DNA from: Patulibacter sp.
GTDB taxonomy: Bacteria > Actinomycetota > Thermoleophilia > Solirubrobacterales > Solirubrobacteraceae
DNA: 64,000 bases
Reading direction: 5' to 3'
NCBI RefSeq assembly: GCF_030655195.1
Contig: NZ_JAURWA010000149.1
Location: forward strand, 1 to 64,000
Shown: piece by piece, positions 33,098-41,900 of the stretch
How positions within the stretch are numbered: position 1 is the stretch's first letter
Layout: each line of letters starts with the position of its first letter
The notes under the pieces: generated by a model
Databases searched by the model: none
What the model was told of the DNA's origin: nothing
The model's input: only the letters and a program-made list of their open reading frames with translations
Position numbers and translations under genes: made by a program

Positions 33098-34557
33098 TGA
33101 CCCTCCCCGATCAGCTGCTCGGCGGTCACCACGCGGGCCTTGAACGTGTCGAGCGTCTTCGGCTCAAGCTGGGCCAGCAACGGGCCGGCGCCGAGGAGGT
33201 ACCCCTCGAGGAGGAGCTGCTCGAGGTCGACGTCGCCGCCGAGCGCCAGCCCGCTGGAAACGTAGCCGGGGACCGCAAGGAACAGCGCGGGCCCGACCAC
33301 GGGCTGCAGCAGCCCGAGGTGCGCGGCGTAGAGCCCCTCGACGACCTCCTGGACGCGGTCGACGTTCACGTTGGGCTGCCCCTCGGTCAGCTGGTCGAGG
33401 CGCGGGGCCAGCGCCTCGTGGAACTGGCCGGTGTCGATGGCGGGGACGGGGACGCGTGCGAAGCGACGGCCGAGTGCCTGTCCGAAGCGGAAGACGCGGT
33501 GGGCATCCAGCGCGTTGTAGGTGCCCAGAAGCTTCCAGTCACGGCCGGCTCGGTAGACGATCTCACCGCCGGCGCCGTCGACGAGCCCCTCCGGGTTGAC
33601 GACTTCGTTGTCGGCCTCATCGCTGGGTTCGAGGCGGATCGTGGCAGCGTCGCTGGTGCCGGCGGCCCGCCCGAGGGTGACGGCCCTACCAGAGAGGAAG
33701 GTCAGGAGTCCGCCGAAGATGCGGTCCATGTCCGCGCGGTTGGCCTCGTCGAGGATCAGCCAAGTCTTGTCGCGCACGGCGTCGAGGACGTAGCCGGGCT
33801 TGAACCGAAGGTGCCCTTGGTCGTCGACGGTCTCGCCACCGACGAGCTCGCGACTGGTCCACCCCTCCTCCGGGGTCACCACGAGCGGCGTTCCCTTCGG
33901 CGCGGCCGCGAGCCCGTAGGCCCCCGGGTCCTCCTGCGCATCCTGGAACGCCTCGAGCAGCAGCGTCGTCTTGCCCGTGCCGGGAGGGCCGATGAGCATC
34001 ACGGCGCGCGACGACGCGATCGCCAGGCGAAGCATGCGACGGATCCGCTCGTCGACCACCAGTCGCTCGTGATCGGCGGGCAGCACCACGACGGGTGGTG
34101 GATCGAACTCAAGCTCAACTTCGGTGTCCGCATCGGTGTCGGCCGTGGGGACGACCTCGACGCGTTCGACCTGGTCGTGGTTCTCGCGGAGGCGATCGGC
34201 GATCGTGCCGCCAGCAGGCTCGTAGACGGTCCACGCGTCGACGTCCCTGGCTTCGTGAGGCACGATTGCTGCGACGACGGCCTTTCGTCCCGACTTGGCG
34301 CCGATGATGTTGGGCGCCTCAGCGGCGACTTGGTGCTGCAGCGTCGTGTCGGCGAGAACGACGACGAAGATCGAAGCGTTCTTGTTGCCCTTCTGGACCG
34401 CGCGGGACGCTACGGTCGACGATTTGCCCACCCGAGTGGTGTAGACGATCTCTTCCGGGTCTCCGAGGGCTTCGGTCAGGTACTGACTGAACGGCACCAT
34501 GGCTGGGACGCTCGTTGCCGCTTTGTCTCGGCCAGCCAGAGCCTCGGCGATCTCCAT
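33058..34557 (-). CDS. McrB-like AAA+ NTPase restriction subunit
   Basis: This 499-residue protein has an AAA+ core of the McrB clade: MLIGPPGTGKTTLL (~190), the Walker B segment TWLILDEANRADMDRIFGG (~265), and the sensor-like KLLGTYNALD (~345), which matches the GTMNTAD signature of McrB. It is followed by ALGRRFARV. The N-terminal ~120 residues (IFVVVLADTTLQHQVAAEAP) are probably the DNA-recognition part. McrB motors hydrolyse GTP or ATP to translocate DNA and activate the McrC nuclease. ATG 34557 is chosen because upstream sequence belongs to the methylase gene. It lies 11 bases after that gene's stop, so the genes are co-transcribed. Confidence 0.82.
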   Translation of the reverse strand: MEIAEALAGRDKAATSVPAMVPFSQYLTEALGDPEEIVYTTRVGKSSTVASRAVQKGNKNASIFVVVLADTTLQHQVAAEAPNIIGAKSGRKAVVAAIVPHEARDVDAWTVYEPAGGTIADRLRENHDQVERVEVVPTADTDADTEVELEFDPPPVVVLPADHERLVVDERIRRMLRLAIASSRAVMLIGPPGTGKTTLLLEAFQDAQEDPGAYGLAAAPKGTPLVVTPEEGWTSRELVGGETVDDQGHLRFKPGYVLDAVRDKTWLILDEANRADMDRIFGGLLTFLSGRAVTLGRAAGTSDAATIRLEPSDEADNEVVNPEGLVDGAGGEIVYRAGRDWKLLGTYNALDAHRVFRFGQALGRRFARVPVPAIDTGQFHEALAPRLDQLTEGQPNVNVDRVQEVVEGLYAAHLGLLQPVVGPALFLAVPGYVSSGLALGGDVDLEQLLLEGYLLGAGPLLAQLEPKTLDTFKARVVTAEQLIGEGQWEFLESLLSTLT

Positions 34558-34568
34558 GTTCTTGCAGA

Positions 34569-35771
34569 CTAGAGAGCGCTCATCTTCTTGTGGTGGGCGT
34601 GGAGGGCGTCGATGAATCCGTCGACGAAGCGGAGACGGCCCTGGTCCGCCCGCTTGAGGAATCCCGCGGTGGCGCGCAGCGACAGCGGCTTGGGGTCGTG
34701 GTCGAGGAACGTCTCGAGTGCCGGGCGCTCCCATTGGACGGGGAACGACGAGCGGTCGACCTTCCACGCCTGGCCGTTTTCGCCCCATGCGGCGTCGGGC
34801 CACCGCATTCCGGCGACGATCTCGGTCTCGGTGAGCTCGGGAACCTCACGGGGCTCCGCTAGCGCCTGGCCGAGCCACTTGGCCATCGGCACGGTGACGG
34901 CGTTGCCTACGAGCTTCCAGCGGGCGCCGAGGCGGTGGGGCTGTTCGGGCTGCGCCGCAACGGTCCAGTCGGTCTCGAAGCCCTGCATGCGTTCGGCGTC
35001 GCGGATGTCGGGCGTGACGATCCGTCCGTCGGTCATCCAGATGGCCGGCGGCGACGGGATCCCGATCGTCGAGCCGCCCTTGAGTGTCGGGACCGCATCG
35101 ACGGCCCAGCCGAGTCCCCGGACACCCTCGGTCCAGTAGAAGCCGCACGCGCGGCCGTTTCGCTCGCGCTCCTCGATGACGGGACCGGCCTCGTCGGGAA
35201 ATAGGATCGTCCGCGGGTCCTCCGTGCGAGACGCGAGGAGAACGACCCGTCGGCGACGTTGAGGCACACCGAACGCGCGGGAGTCGACCACGCGGTAGGC
35301 CCAGCGGAACCCCATGTCGCTGAGCGAGTCGGTCAGGAATCTCATCGCCTGGCCGCGCTCGAGCTGCAGCATGAACGGCACGTTCTCGAGCAGCAGCCAC
35401 TTCGGGGTGGTGGCGGGGTCGGAGACGAGCCGGAAGACCTCCCCCACCAGCCCGGACCGGTCGCCGGTGATGCCGGCGGTTCGTCCGGCTTGCGAGAGGT
35501 CCTGGCACGGGAACCCGGCGGCGACCAGGTCGACGTCCCCGAGCGACGGAAGATCACGCACGTCCTCCACGATGCTCACGTCGGGGAAGCGGTCTTCGAG
35601 GACGCGCTTGGCGCCGGGTTCGATCTCGCACAGCAGCTGGCTGTGGTGGCCGGCCTGCCGGAACCCCTCCTCGATGCCGCCAATGCCCGCGAACAGGCCA
35701 GCCACACGCAGCGACTGCCGCGGCTCCGGGAGCGTCTCGGGGAAGGGCAGGGTGGCGGCGAGCGGCTTCAT
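34569..35771 (-). CDS. DNA (cytosine-5)-methyltransferase of the McrBC-like restriction cluster
   Basis: This ~400-residue C5-MTase shows VAGLFAGIGGIEEGFRQAG (motif I), AAGFPCQDLSQAG (motif IV with catalytic Cys), LLENVP (VI), GVPQRRRRVVLLAS (VIII) and WKLVGNAVTVPMAKWLG (X). A C-terminal extension of ~100 residues (WPDAAWGENGQAWKVDRSSF, DHDPKPLSLRATAGFLKRA) is typical of MTases in multi-subunit restriction systems. ATG 35771 is used; GTG 35801 would add ten residues, and neither has a clear ribosome-binding site. It heads the operon mtase-mcrB-mcrC-vsr and is divergent from an EVE-domain gene. It presumably methylates the site recognised by its restriction partners. The target sequence cannot be inferred. 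Confidence 0.92.
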   Translation of the reverse strand: MKPLAATLPFPETLPEPRQSLRVAGLFAGIGGIEEGFRQAGHHSQLLCEIEPGAKRVLEDRFPDVSIVEDVRDLPSLGDVDLVAAGFPCQDLSQAGRTAGITGDRSGLVGEVFRLVSDPATTPKWLLLENVPFMLQLERGQAMRFLTDSLSDMGFRWAYRVVDSRAFGVPQRRRRVVLLASRTEDPRTILFPDEAGPVIEERERNGRACGFYWTEGVRGLGWAVDAVPTLKGGSTIGIPSPPAIWMTDGRIVTPDIRDAERMQGFETDWTVAAQPEQPHRLGARWKLVGNAVTVPMAKWLGQALAEPREVPELTETEIVAGMRWPDAAWGENGQAWKVDRSSFPVQWERPALETFLDHDPKPLSLRATAGFLKRADQGRLRFVDGFIDALHAHHKKMSAL

Positions 35772-35859
35772 GGGAGAGGCCCCGGACGCGGTGCCGAGCA
35801 CCGGATCCAGGGCTGACTGAATCTACGTTCCCTCCCGGACGGCACCCAGAGCTCTTACC

Positions 35860-35877
35860 TACTGAGTATTTACTGAG
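35860..35877. promoter_or_regulatory. Direct repeat TACTGAG x2 in the divergent methylase/EVE promoter region
   Basis: TACTGAG occurs at 35860-35866 and 35871-35877, one helical turn apart (11 bp), in an AT-richer patch of the 180-bp region between the two divergent starts. Position and spacing suit a regulator site controlling methylase expression. No regulator gene is adjacent. Confidence 0.3.
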
Positions 35878-35953
35878 CTCACCTACGCTTGCACGACCGG
35901 CCTCTATCGGCCTCTTGCCGTTTACTGGATCGACACTGACCAACGGAGCGGCT

Positions 35954-36391
35954 ATGAGGAACTACTGGGTGTTCAACATCGGGACGGGGACGGAGGCGCC
36001 GCCGGAGGACTGGATCGGCGTCTGGCGTCATCACACGCAGGAGATGTGGTTCCCCGGCAACCGACGGCCGTCGGGGGTGCGGCCCGGAGACCGCGCAGTG
36101 ATTAACGGATCGCTGCGCCGCGGGTTCATCGCGGTCGTCGAGGTGGCCTCCGAAGCGCCGGAGGTCAACGAGGGCGGCTCCGAGGCGGACCGGCAGCGGT
36201 GGCCGTGGAAGTTGCGCTACCGGGTCCTGGTGGCAATCCGCGCGGATCTTCACGCCCCGTCGCTAGAGGACGTCGAGTGGGAGAACCCGCTGAGGTTGCG
36301 CCGGCAGTCGCACGTGCAAACCGACGAGGCAACCTACACCCGGGTGGCGACCGCCATCGTCGGGGCCGCCGCTCGAGCCGTCCTGACCTAG
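35954..36391 (+). CDS. EVE-domain (PUA-like) modified-base reader
   Basis: The ~145-residue protein is a single EVE domain: MRNYWVFNIGTGTEAP, DWIGVWRHHTQEMWFPGNR, VRPGDRAVINGS, FIAVVEVASEAPEV, WPWKLRYRVLVAIR. EVE folds bind modified bases, including 5-methylcytosine derivatives, and often sit near modification-dependent nucleases. ATG 35954 is preceded by GGAG. The divergent position next to a C5 methylase, McrBC-like subunits and Vsr suggests it reads the cluster's own mark or phage modifications. It contains no nuclease domain, so it probably works as an adaptor. Its stop codon overlaps the stop of the convergent gene. Confidence 0.75.
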   Translation: MRNYWVFNIGTGTEAPPEDWIGVWRHHTQEMWFPGNRRPSGVRPGDRAVINGSLRRGFIAVVEVASEAPEVNEGGSEADRQRWPWKLRYRVLVAIRADLHAPSLEDVEWENPLRLRRQSHVQTDEATYTRVATAIVGAAARAVLT

Positions 36392-36867
36392 GAGGCCTTC
36401 TCGATCGTCCAGTGCGCCGACCTACGCGCCGCGATATCCGTCGAGAAGTTCGCCGGAGCCAGGAGGCCGACGCTCTCCCCGAGCTGCTTGGCGGTGAGCT
36501 CCTCGTTCGCGCCAGCGGGGTCGAACGCGACTACCTCATCCTCGATGCGCGCTGGCGCAAGGACCCGCAGCTGCTCGTTCCTGAACGCACCGGCGGCTTC
36601 GGCTGCCCGGAATCGCTCCTGCCACTCCGCACGGCTCATACGGATCTCCGCCGCCCGGTTCGCGATCTCGACGTCCGTGGAAGAAGCGATGAACGCGACC
36701 TGCCGCTCGGGGTCTGGCTCGTCAGCCGTCCCGCGGCGCTGCTCCTCCCGAGCCGCAGAAAAGCGCTTCAGCTTTACCCTCACAGGCGAGACGGCCTTCT
36801 CGTTCAGCCACCGCATGACATGAGGCGACGCCTTCATGAACGCCAGTGCAGCCAGAGCCACGACCAC
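36388..36867 (-). CDS. Membrane-anchored hypothetical protein
   Basis: The product has ~159 residues and starts at GTG 36867. The N-terminus VVALAALAFMKASPHVMRWL is a probable membrane anchor. The remainder is charged and helical (VKLKRFSAAREEQRRGTADE, IRMSRAEWQERFRAAEAAGA). No family is recognised. It is convergent with the EVE gene, and the stop codons overlap by three bases. Confidence 0.5.
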   Translation of the reverse strand: MVVALAALAFMKASPHVMRWLNEKAVSPVRVKLKRFSAAREEQRRGTADEPDPERQVAFIASSTDVEIANRAAEIRMSRAEWQERFRAAEAAGAFRNEQLRVLAPARIEDEVVAFDPAGANEELTAKQLGESVGLLAPANFSTDIAARRSAHWTIEKAS

Positions 36868-37767
36868 GTCCGCGACCTGTTCGTCGTGGTCCTGGTCATC
36901 GGCGGCATCCTGTACGCCGGCAACGCGTTACTGATAGAGGCGGGCGCCAAGACCGACCCGGCAGACCGCCGAGGCCAGGCAGACGCACGCTTCAGCGCGA
37001 GCTGCGGACGACATCGCGGGCCGGGGAGCGACACACCGTCGCGCGCCTCGGGGTCCGGGACGCTGAACCGAGCGCAAGAACACCACCCTGCGTACCGTGC
37101 TGAGGAGGTCAGCGAAACGACGCCGATGACTAAGAGGCTCTCGTCGCTCACAGCGGAACGGACGACAAAAGCAGGTGCTACCAGCGGGCGTGATCGCCGG
37201 GACGGGCATCGCAGGTGGCGCATCGGGCGCGCCGACGACCGACGGTGCGGCATCATCCGCCCGAGCCTGCGCTCCAAACCGCGCTTGGCCCAGACGTCCC
37301 AGACCAAAAAGCGGCCCCGGGGTAGGCCCGGGTCATGGGGAACGAAAAGCGGCGGGTCTCCCCGCCGCTCAACAGTCCTTGCTGCGTACATCCGGCCACG
37401 GAAGAGCGCCTCGCCACCATAGCGACAAAGACCGCCCTGCCGACGTGGCACCGCGACCACCGGTCGCCACAGGCCAGTCCCTGCGCCGCTAAGTCACGCC
37501 TCCGGCCGCGAGAAACTCAAACCCGCGCCGGCCGCGCCCTGGAAGGGGCGCCATTGCCGGATTCAAGCCTTCGCAGGCCGCGCGCGCTCCCGCGGGACCC
37601 CTTCCGACCGATGATCCGTCCTCGCTGACCGGGCGCCCGTATCGCGCCAGCTCGGCGACGTCTCAATTACTCCTACCGCAGCAGGTCCTGAGCCATGTTC
37701 CGGACCGACCGCTGCATCACGTCCCGTGAGCAGGTCGGCGCGAGACGACGAAGACAGTTCGACTGCG
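36868..37767. other. 900-base stretch without a supported gene
   Basis: Several open frames cross this stretch but none shows consistent third-position GC, a recognised motif or a good start. A short plus-strand hydrophobic run (VVVLVIGGILYAGNALL, from about 36875) is antisense to the promoter side of the membrane-anchored gene and lacks a start. The stretch contains the terminator-like hairpin listed separately. It may be the scar between two independently acquired defence modules. Confidence 0.5.
37340..37368 (-). terminator. Intrinsic terminator on the minus strand
   Basis: Read on the minus strand, GCGGCGGG-GAGA-CCCGCCGC (37368 to 37349) is a perfect 8-bp GC stem with a 4-base loop, followed directly by TTTTCG. 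It lies 400 bases downstream of the four-gene kinase/HerA operon and no gene intervenes on that strand, so it probably ends that transcript. Confidence 0.6.
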
Positions 37768-38958
37768 CTAGCGGGCTGCGCGGCGGGCCAGTTCCGACAA
37801 CGTAGCCCCGTCAGCCGTGTGTCCATCCGCGAGCACGGCGGAGAAGCCGGTGTCCGGGTTCGCGCGCAAGAACCGGACGCCACTTTCCACGAGACGTTCG
37901 ACTCCGTCACGAAACCCGAGGCGGTTCCGGGGGAAATTCGTCGAAGTCCGAATTTGCACGGCGGATGCTGGCCGAGATGCGTCCGGGCGGATCATTTCGA
38001 GCGCCGAGAGAAGGTCGGGCGCACTCTGACCTTCGTATGCCCAACCCCCGGAGCCGAGCTCGACGGTCCAATCTGAACCCGTTAGAGCAGCGAGTCGGGC
38101 TTGGTGCTCACCGGCGACCCAACGGGTCCAAAGTTGTCGAGCTGCCGACGGGACGAGGCCGACTGGTGGATCCGTCAGAAGGCTCTTGACGGCCTCAACT
38201 GCCGATTCATCGCCCCAGCTCGCCTCTAGCCACAGGGTCCCCCCGTCGCCTTCGATCAATCCAGGGGGCAGCGATCCAGTTCCGTCCATCACTCCAACGA
38301 GGGCTCGAACTCGGTCATCCACGCCTCTGATGCAGAAATAGCGTTCGCAGTCAGCAGCCGGCAGCACGTACTGCCAACCCGGGGGCCACTGCACGTTGTT
38401 GCGTTCGAGCGTGACGCACTCCTCTGCAGGAGCGACCAGGGGCATCAGACGCTTGTCGCCTCGCTTCTTGAGCCGCTCAGTCAGCGCCTCGGCGGTACTC
38501 CCTGTACCGCCGAGCGTCCGAACCAAACGTCTCCACGCGTCTCCGCGGACGACCGAGTCAGAGGGGTCTAGACCTGAGCTCCAGAGCAAGGTTCCCAACG
38601 CATCGCCGTGGTCGACTTCGGACGTCCGGCGGACGACTATCGAGTAGCGATCCTCCCGAAGAACGAGGAAGGCCAGGTCGTCGACCTTCATCTCGAGCCA
38701 ACTCATCGGCTCGTCGATTGATCCGCCAACGAACCCAGTGGGAGCCCACTCCAGAACGAGTCGATGGGGTGGCCCGTTCCCGGACCAGCGCAGCAGGCGC
38801 CGTTCCCCCGGCTCCACTGCGAGGGCCTCTGCGATCGACCGCGGCAGTTGCCATCCGGGCTTGCCTTTGAGGATGAACTCATTGACCTTCAACCGAAAAG
38901 CCCACCCTTCTTCGAGAAGGAAGCAAGTGCTGAGATCACCGATCCAGCGAAGTGCCAT
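37768..38958 (-). CDS. Unknown 396-residue protein, fourth gene of the kinase/HerA operon
   Basis: No named domain was recognised. The N-terminal ~110 residues look beta-rich (MALRWIGDLSTCFLLEEGWA, LVLEWAPTGFVGG, DDLAFLVLREDRYSIVVRR). The middle has CVTLERNNVQWPPGWQYVLP and the C-terminal third includes TLWLEASWGDESAVEAVKSL. The start ATG shares a base with the stop of the HerA-like gene (TGATG), so it is translated with it. Nothing like it is a standard part of MADS, BREX or Dnd as I know them, so it may be the defining accessory, for example a recognition or inhibitor subunit. That is speculation based on operon position. Confidence 0.65.
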   Translation of the reverse strand: MALRWIGDLSTCFLLEEGWAFRLKVNEFILKGKPGWQLPRSIAEALAVEPGERRLLRWSGNGPPHRLVLEWAPTGFVGGSIDEPMSWLEMKVDDLAFLVLREDRYSIVVRRTSEVDHGDALGTLLWSSGLDPSDSVVRGDAWRRLVRTLGGTGSTAEALTERLKKRGDKRLMPLVAPAEECVTLERNNVQWPPGWQYVLPAADCERYFCIRGVDDRVRALVGVMDGTGSLPPGLIEGDGGTLWLEASWGDESAVEAVKSLLTDPPVGLVPSAARQLWTRWVAGEHQARLAALTGSDWTVELGSGGWAYEGQSAPDLLSALEMIRPDASRPASAVQIRTSTNFPRNRLGFRDGVERLVESGVRFLRANPDTGFSAVLADGHTADGATLSELARRAAR

Positions 38959-41900
38959 CAGCCCTCGCCCACAGCCCGGATCGTCCCGCCACCGTGCCGA
39001 GTGAGCCGTGGCCGCATGACGACTCGCTGCGGGCGCCGGAACATTGCGTCACCGCCACTCGAATAGACGAACGCCTCGCCCGGTGCCAGTTTCGCGAGCT
39101 GAGGGGAAGTTACGTCGCTCGCGAACCCGGAGTTGACCTTCTTAACGTGGTCCAGCCATTGCGGGCTCATGAAGCGATGTGCCACCACTACGGACGAGAG
39201 CTCGATGACCTCTCTCGGTACCGACGGCGGGTTCTGCGAGGCGATTACAACGCTCGTCCCCTTGTGGCGCATCTCCCGAATCGACTCGACGATTGCGCCC
39301 GTGAGACGTGGGTTGTCCATGTACTTGTGGGCCTCGTCGAAAACGACCAGGCGGTTGAATCGCTTCCCGGACGAGTCGCGACCTTGCGTGAACGCCCGGA
39401 GCAGGACCATGAACAGCGCGAGCGCCTCGTCTTTCTCCATGAACGGGTCGCGGACGTCGACGATGACGAGACGGCCCGGCTGCACCAGGTCCGTGACGCC
39501 CCCCGAGTCGGAAACGAACTTCGCGACGAAATCGAGGCGTGTCTCGGCGATGTTCTTTTGAGAGGCCGTTAGGCGACTATTAGCGATCGCATCCCTGAGA
39601 CCCTTGAGGGACAAGTCGTTCCTCAGCCCCTTCAACAGTGTAGTGATGGTCTTCACGTACATCTGGTCACCCCCTTCAACACCCATGAGGAGCTTCCAGT
39701 CGTTCACCACCAACTCATCGGGGCGCAGAAGCAGAGGATGCACCGGCAGTCGACCTCCGAACTCGGCGTGGCGCTCTGTCGTGAGGTCGCTTGGGACGAC
39801 AAGATGGATGTCTTCGATCGGTCGCGGCGCGGCACCCATCCCTCCGAGCTCCGCGACCTGTGCCTCCGTTGCGTTCGCATCCACCATCGATGCGAACTCG
39901 GGGAGATACGTCTGGTCCGTGGAGAAGTGAAAGACAACGACTCCGAGGGGGTTCGACAGCCGATGGAGAGCCGGCTCGCGCATGAGCGCCGCTTCGATCA
40001 CATTCCCGACCGTGTAACTCTTTCCCGCGCCTTGTACACCGAAGATCGAGATGACGTTCGTCCCATCGACGTCGATTGCCACAGGCCGACCGGTCGCAGC
40101 GTGGCGACCTACGACGCCGTACTGCTCGCTTTCAAGGGCCTGGCCAATCAGAGCGACGTCTGCTGGCTCGGGACCTTCGGCCGGCGGTACCGGAGGCAGC
40201 GTCTCCGACTCATCGACCTCGGGGTCGTCCTCGGCAACGGGCACGAGGATAGGGTGCGGCGTAGGGCGCTCAATCCTCCTGACCTCGCGCACCTCCGCGA
40301 GCGCCGTCGACTCAAGAATGCTCGGCTCATCAACCTCCAGACGGGCCGAAGGGATGGTCTGCAGGCGTGTGGGGGCCGAGTCCAGCATCCGCAGAACGCG
40401 CGCGCGAGAGACTCGGTGCACCGCCACCCTGTCAAAGGTCGTCTCTTCGTCCTCGCTCGTGTCCCCCAAGTCGAACACAACGGCATGCATGACGAACTGG
40501 ACGTCGAAGCCCTTATCGAGCGACATGATCAAACTTCGAGCGCGCGCCGCGTCTGCAGCCGCCATGTGCTCATGCCTCGTCGCCCGATCCAGGTACCGGG
40601 ACAGCAACCTGCTCAACCTGCGCGTTCTCATCGCCGACACCAACTCAATCTGCGGTCGGTCGGACATACCGAAAAGCGTCGATCCGAGAACCATCAGCGA
40701 GTTGTTCAGCTGCGCTGCGATCCCGTCGAGGAACGCAGCCGGGAGAGTCCCGGGCAAGTCCTTCCGAGCCTTTACCTCGACCAGGTGAACTTCGAGACAG
40801 CGCGCATCTGCACGCGGGCGGACAAGAGCGAGGTCCGTACGGCTGAGCGCCTCGACGCCTGCGGACCCGAGCTCAAGTTCTTCCCTGAAGAGGTCCTGAT
40901 GCAGATCGAGAGGAACGACCAACGCCTTACGCAGGATCCCTTGGGCTTCGAGGTGAATGCCCGCCAGGCCCAGGGAGACAGCCTCCAACGCATGGGTTGG
41001 GGCACTGAGAAGGCGCAGCGCAAGTCCGGGATTCAACGCGTGCATCGAATCGAGGAGCGATTCGACGCGCTCCGACGACGCAGATAGACCGTAGGCCTCT
41101 AGGGCAGGCCGGACGAGCTCAGTGAGTTCGAGTCTAGATCGGGTCGAGACAACGATGTTCCGCGTCGAATGGAGCGGTTCCCGCTCTTCTGCGTCGATCA
41201 AGTAGCGGGGGTTGTCCTTCCCATCCTTCTCCGAGTCGAGAAACTCCTCGGTAAAGACAGGGTCCAGGACTAGCACCCAGTCCGAGGTCCGATGTACTGC
41301 GTCGAGCACAGCTCGTTTGACGCGTCCCAAGCGCAACCGAACAGCTGGCACGGTGCCGCCCGCGTCTGCGCCGAGGAGCTCCGCCGTGGCAAGCGCACCA
41401 CCGCGGTACGCCGCCGCAAACGGATCGTCCGAGTCCGGTGTGACGACGTGCTCGTCCCACTGCGGGTCAATCCCATTCCCGCCAGGGCGGAAGACCACGA
41501 CTGGATCAATCAGAACACCGCCGGCGAAGAAGGATCGACGCTCGCTCAGCGGAGGGACCGGTACTGCGTCGAGCTCGAACCAGTCGACGAAGACGCTGAG
41601 GTGCGCGGGAAAACGCTCCGGGGCTTCCGCAAGCGTCGAGAGTTCGTGTTTACTGTAAGTCAGTTTCGGGGCGAGCACATCGCCCGAAGACGACACGAGC
41701 GCGTCAGCTGCGTCCTTGTTCTTTGCGCGGGCCGACTCCGGCTCGGCCATGAACGCGTCGAGTGCAGCGCCCGTCGCGGAACGCTGAAGATCGGCTGCGA
41801 ACAACCGGACGACGAACCGCACGTCCGCGGTCCTCACATCCGCTTGGAGAGCCAGCAGGACCTCAAGAATGAGCGCTCCGTCTCCGGGTTGGACGACGTT

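Noticed and set aside
31853-34557. Canonical 5-methylcytosine-dependent type IV McrBC
   Set aside because: A C5 methylase heads the same operon, which would make a modification-dependent nuclease self-destructive. A LlaJI-like restriction-modification reading fits better.
36199-37422. Long plus-strand frame of ~400 codons across the EVE gene end and the gap after it
   Set aside because: It is out of frame with EVE, antisense to a better minus-strand gene, and rich in Arg/Pro nonsense typical of shadow frames in GC-rich DNA.
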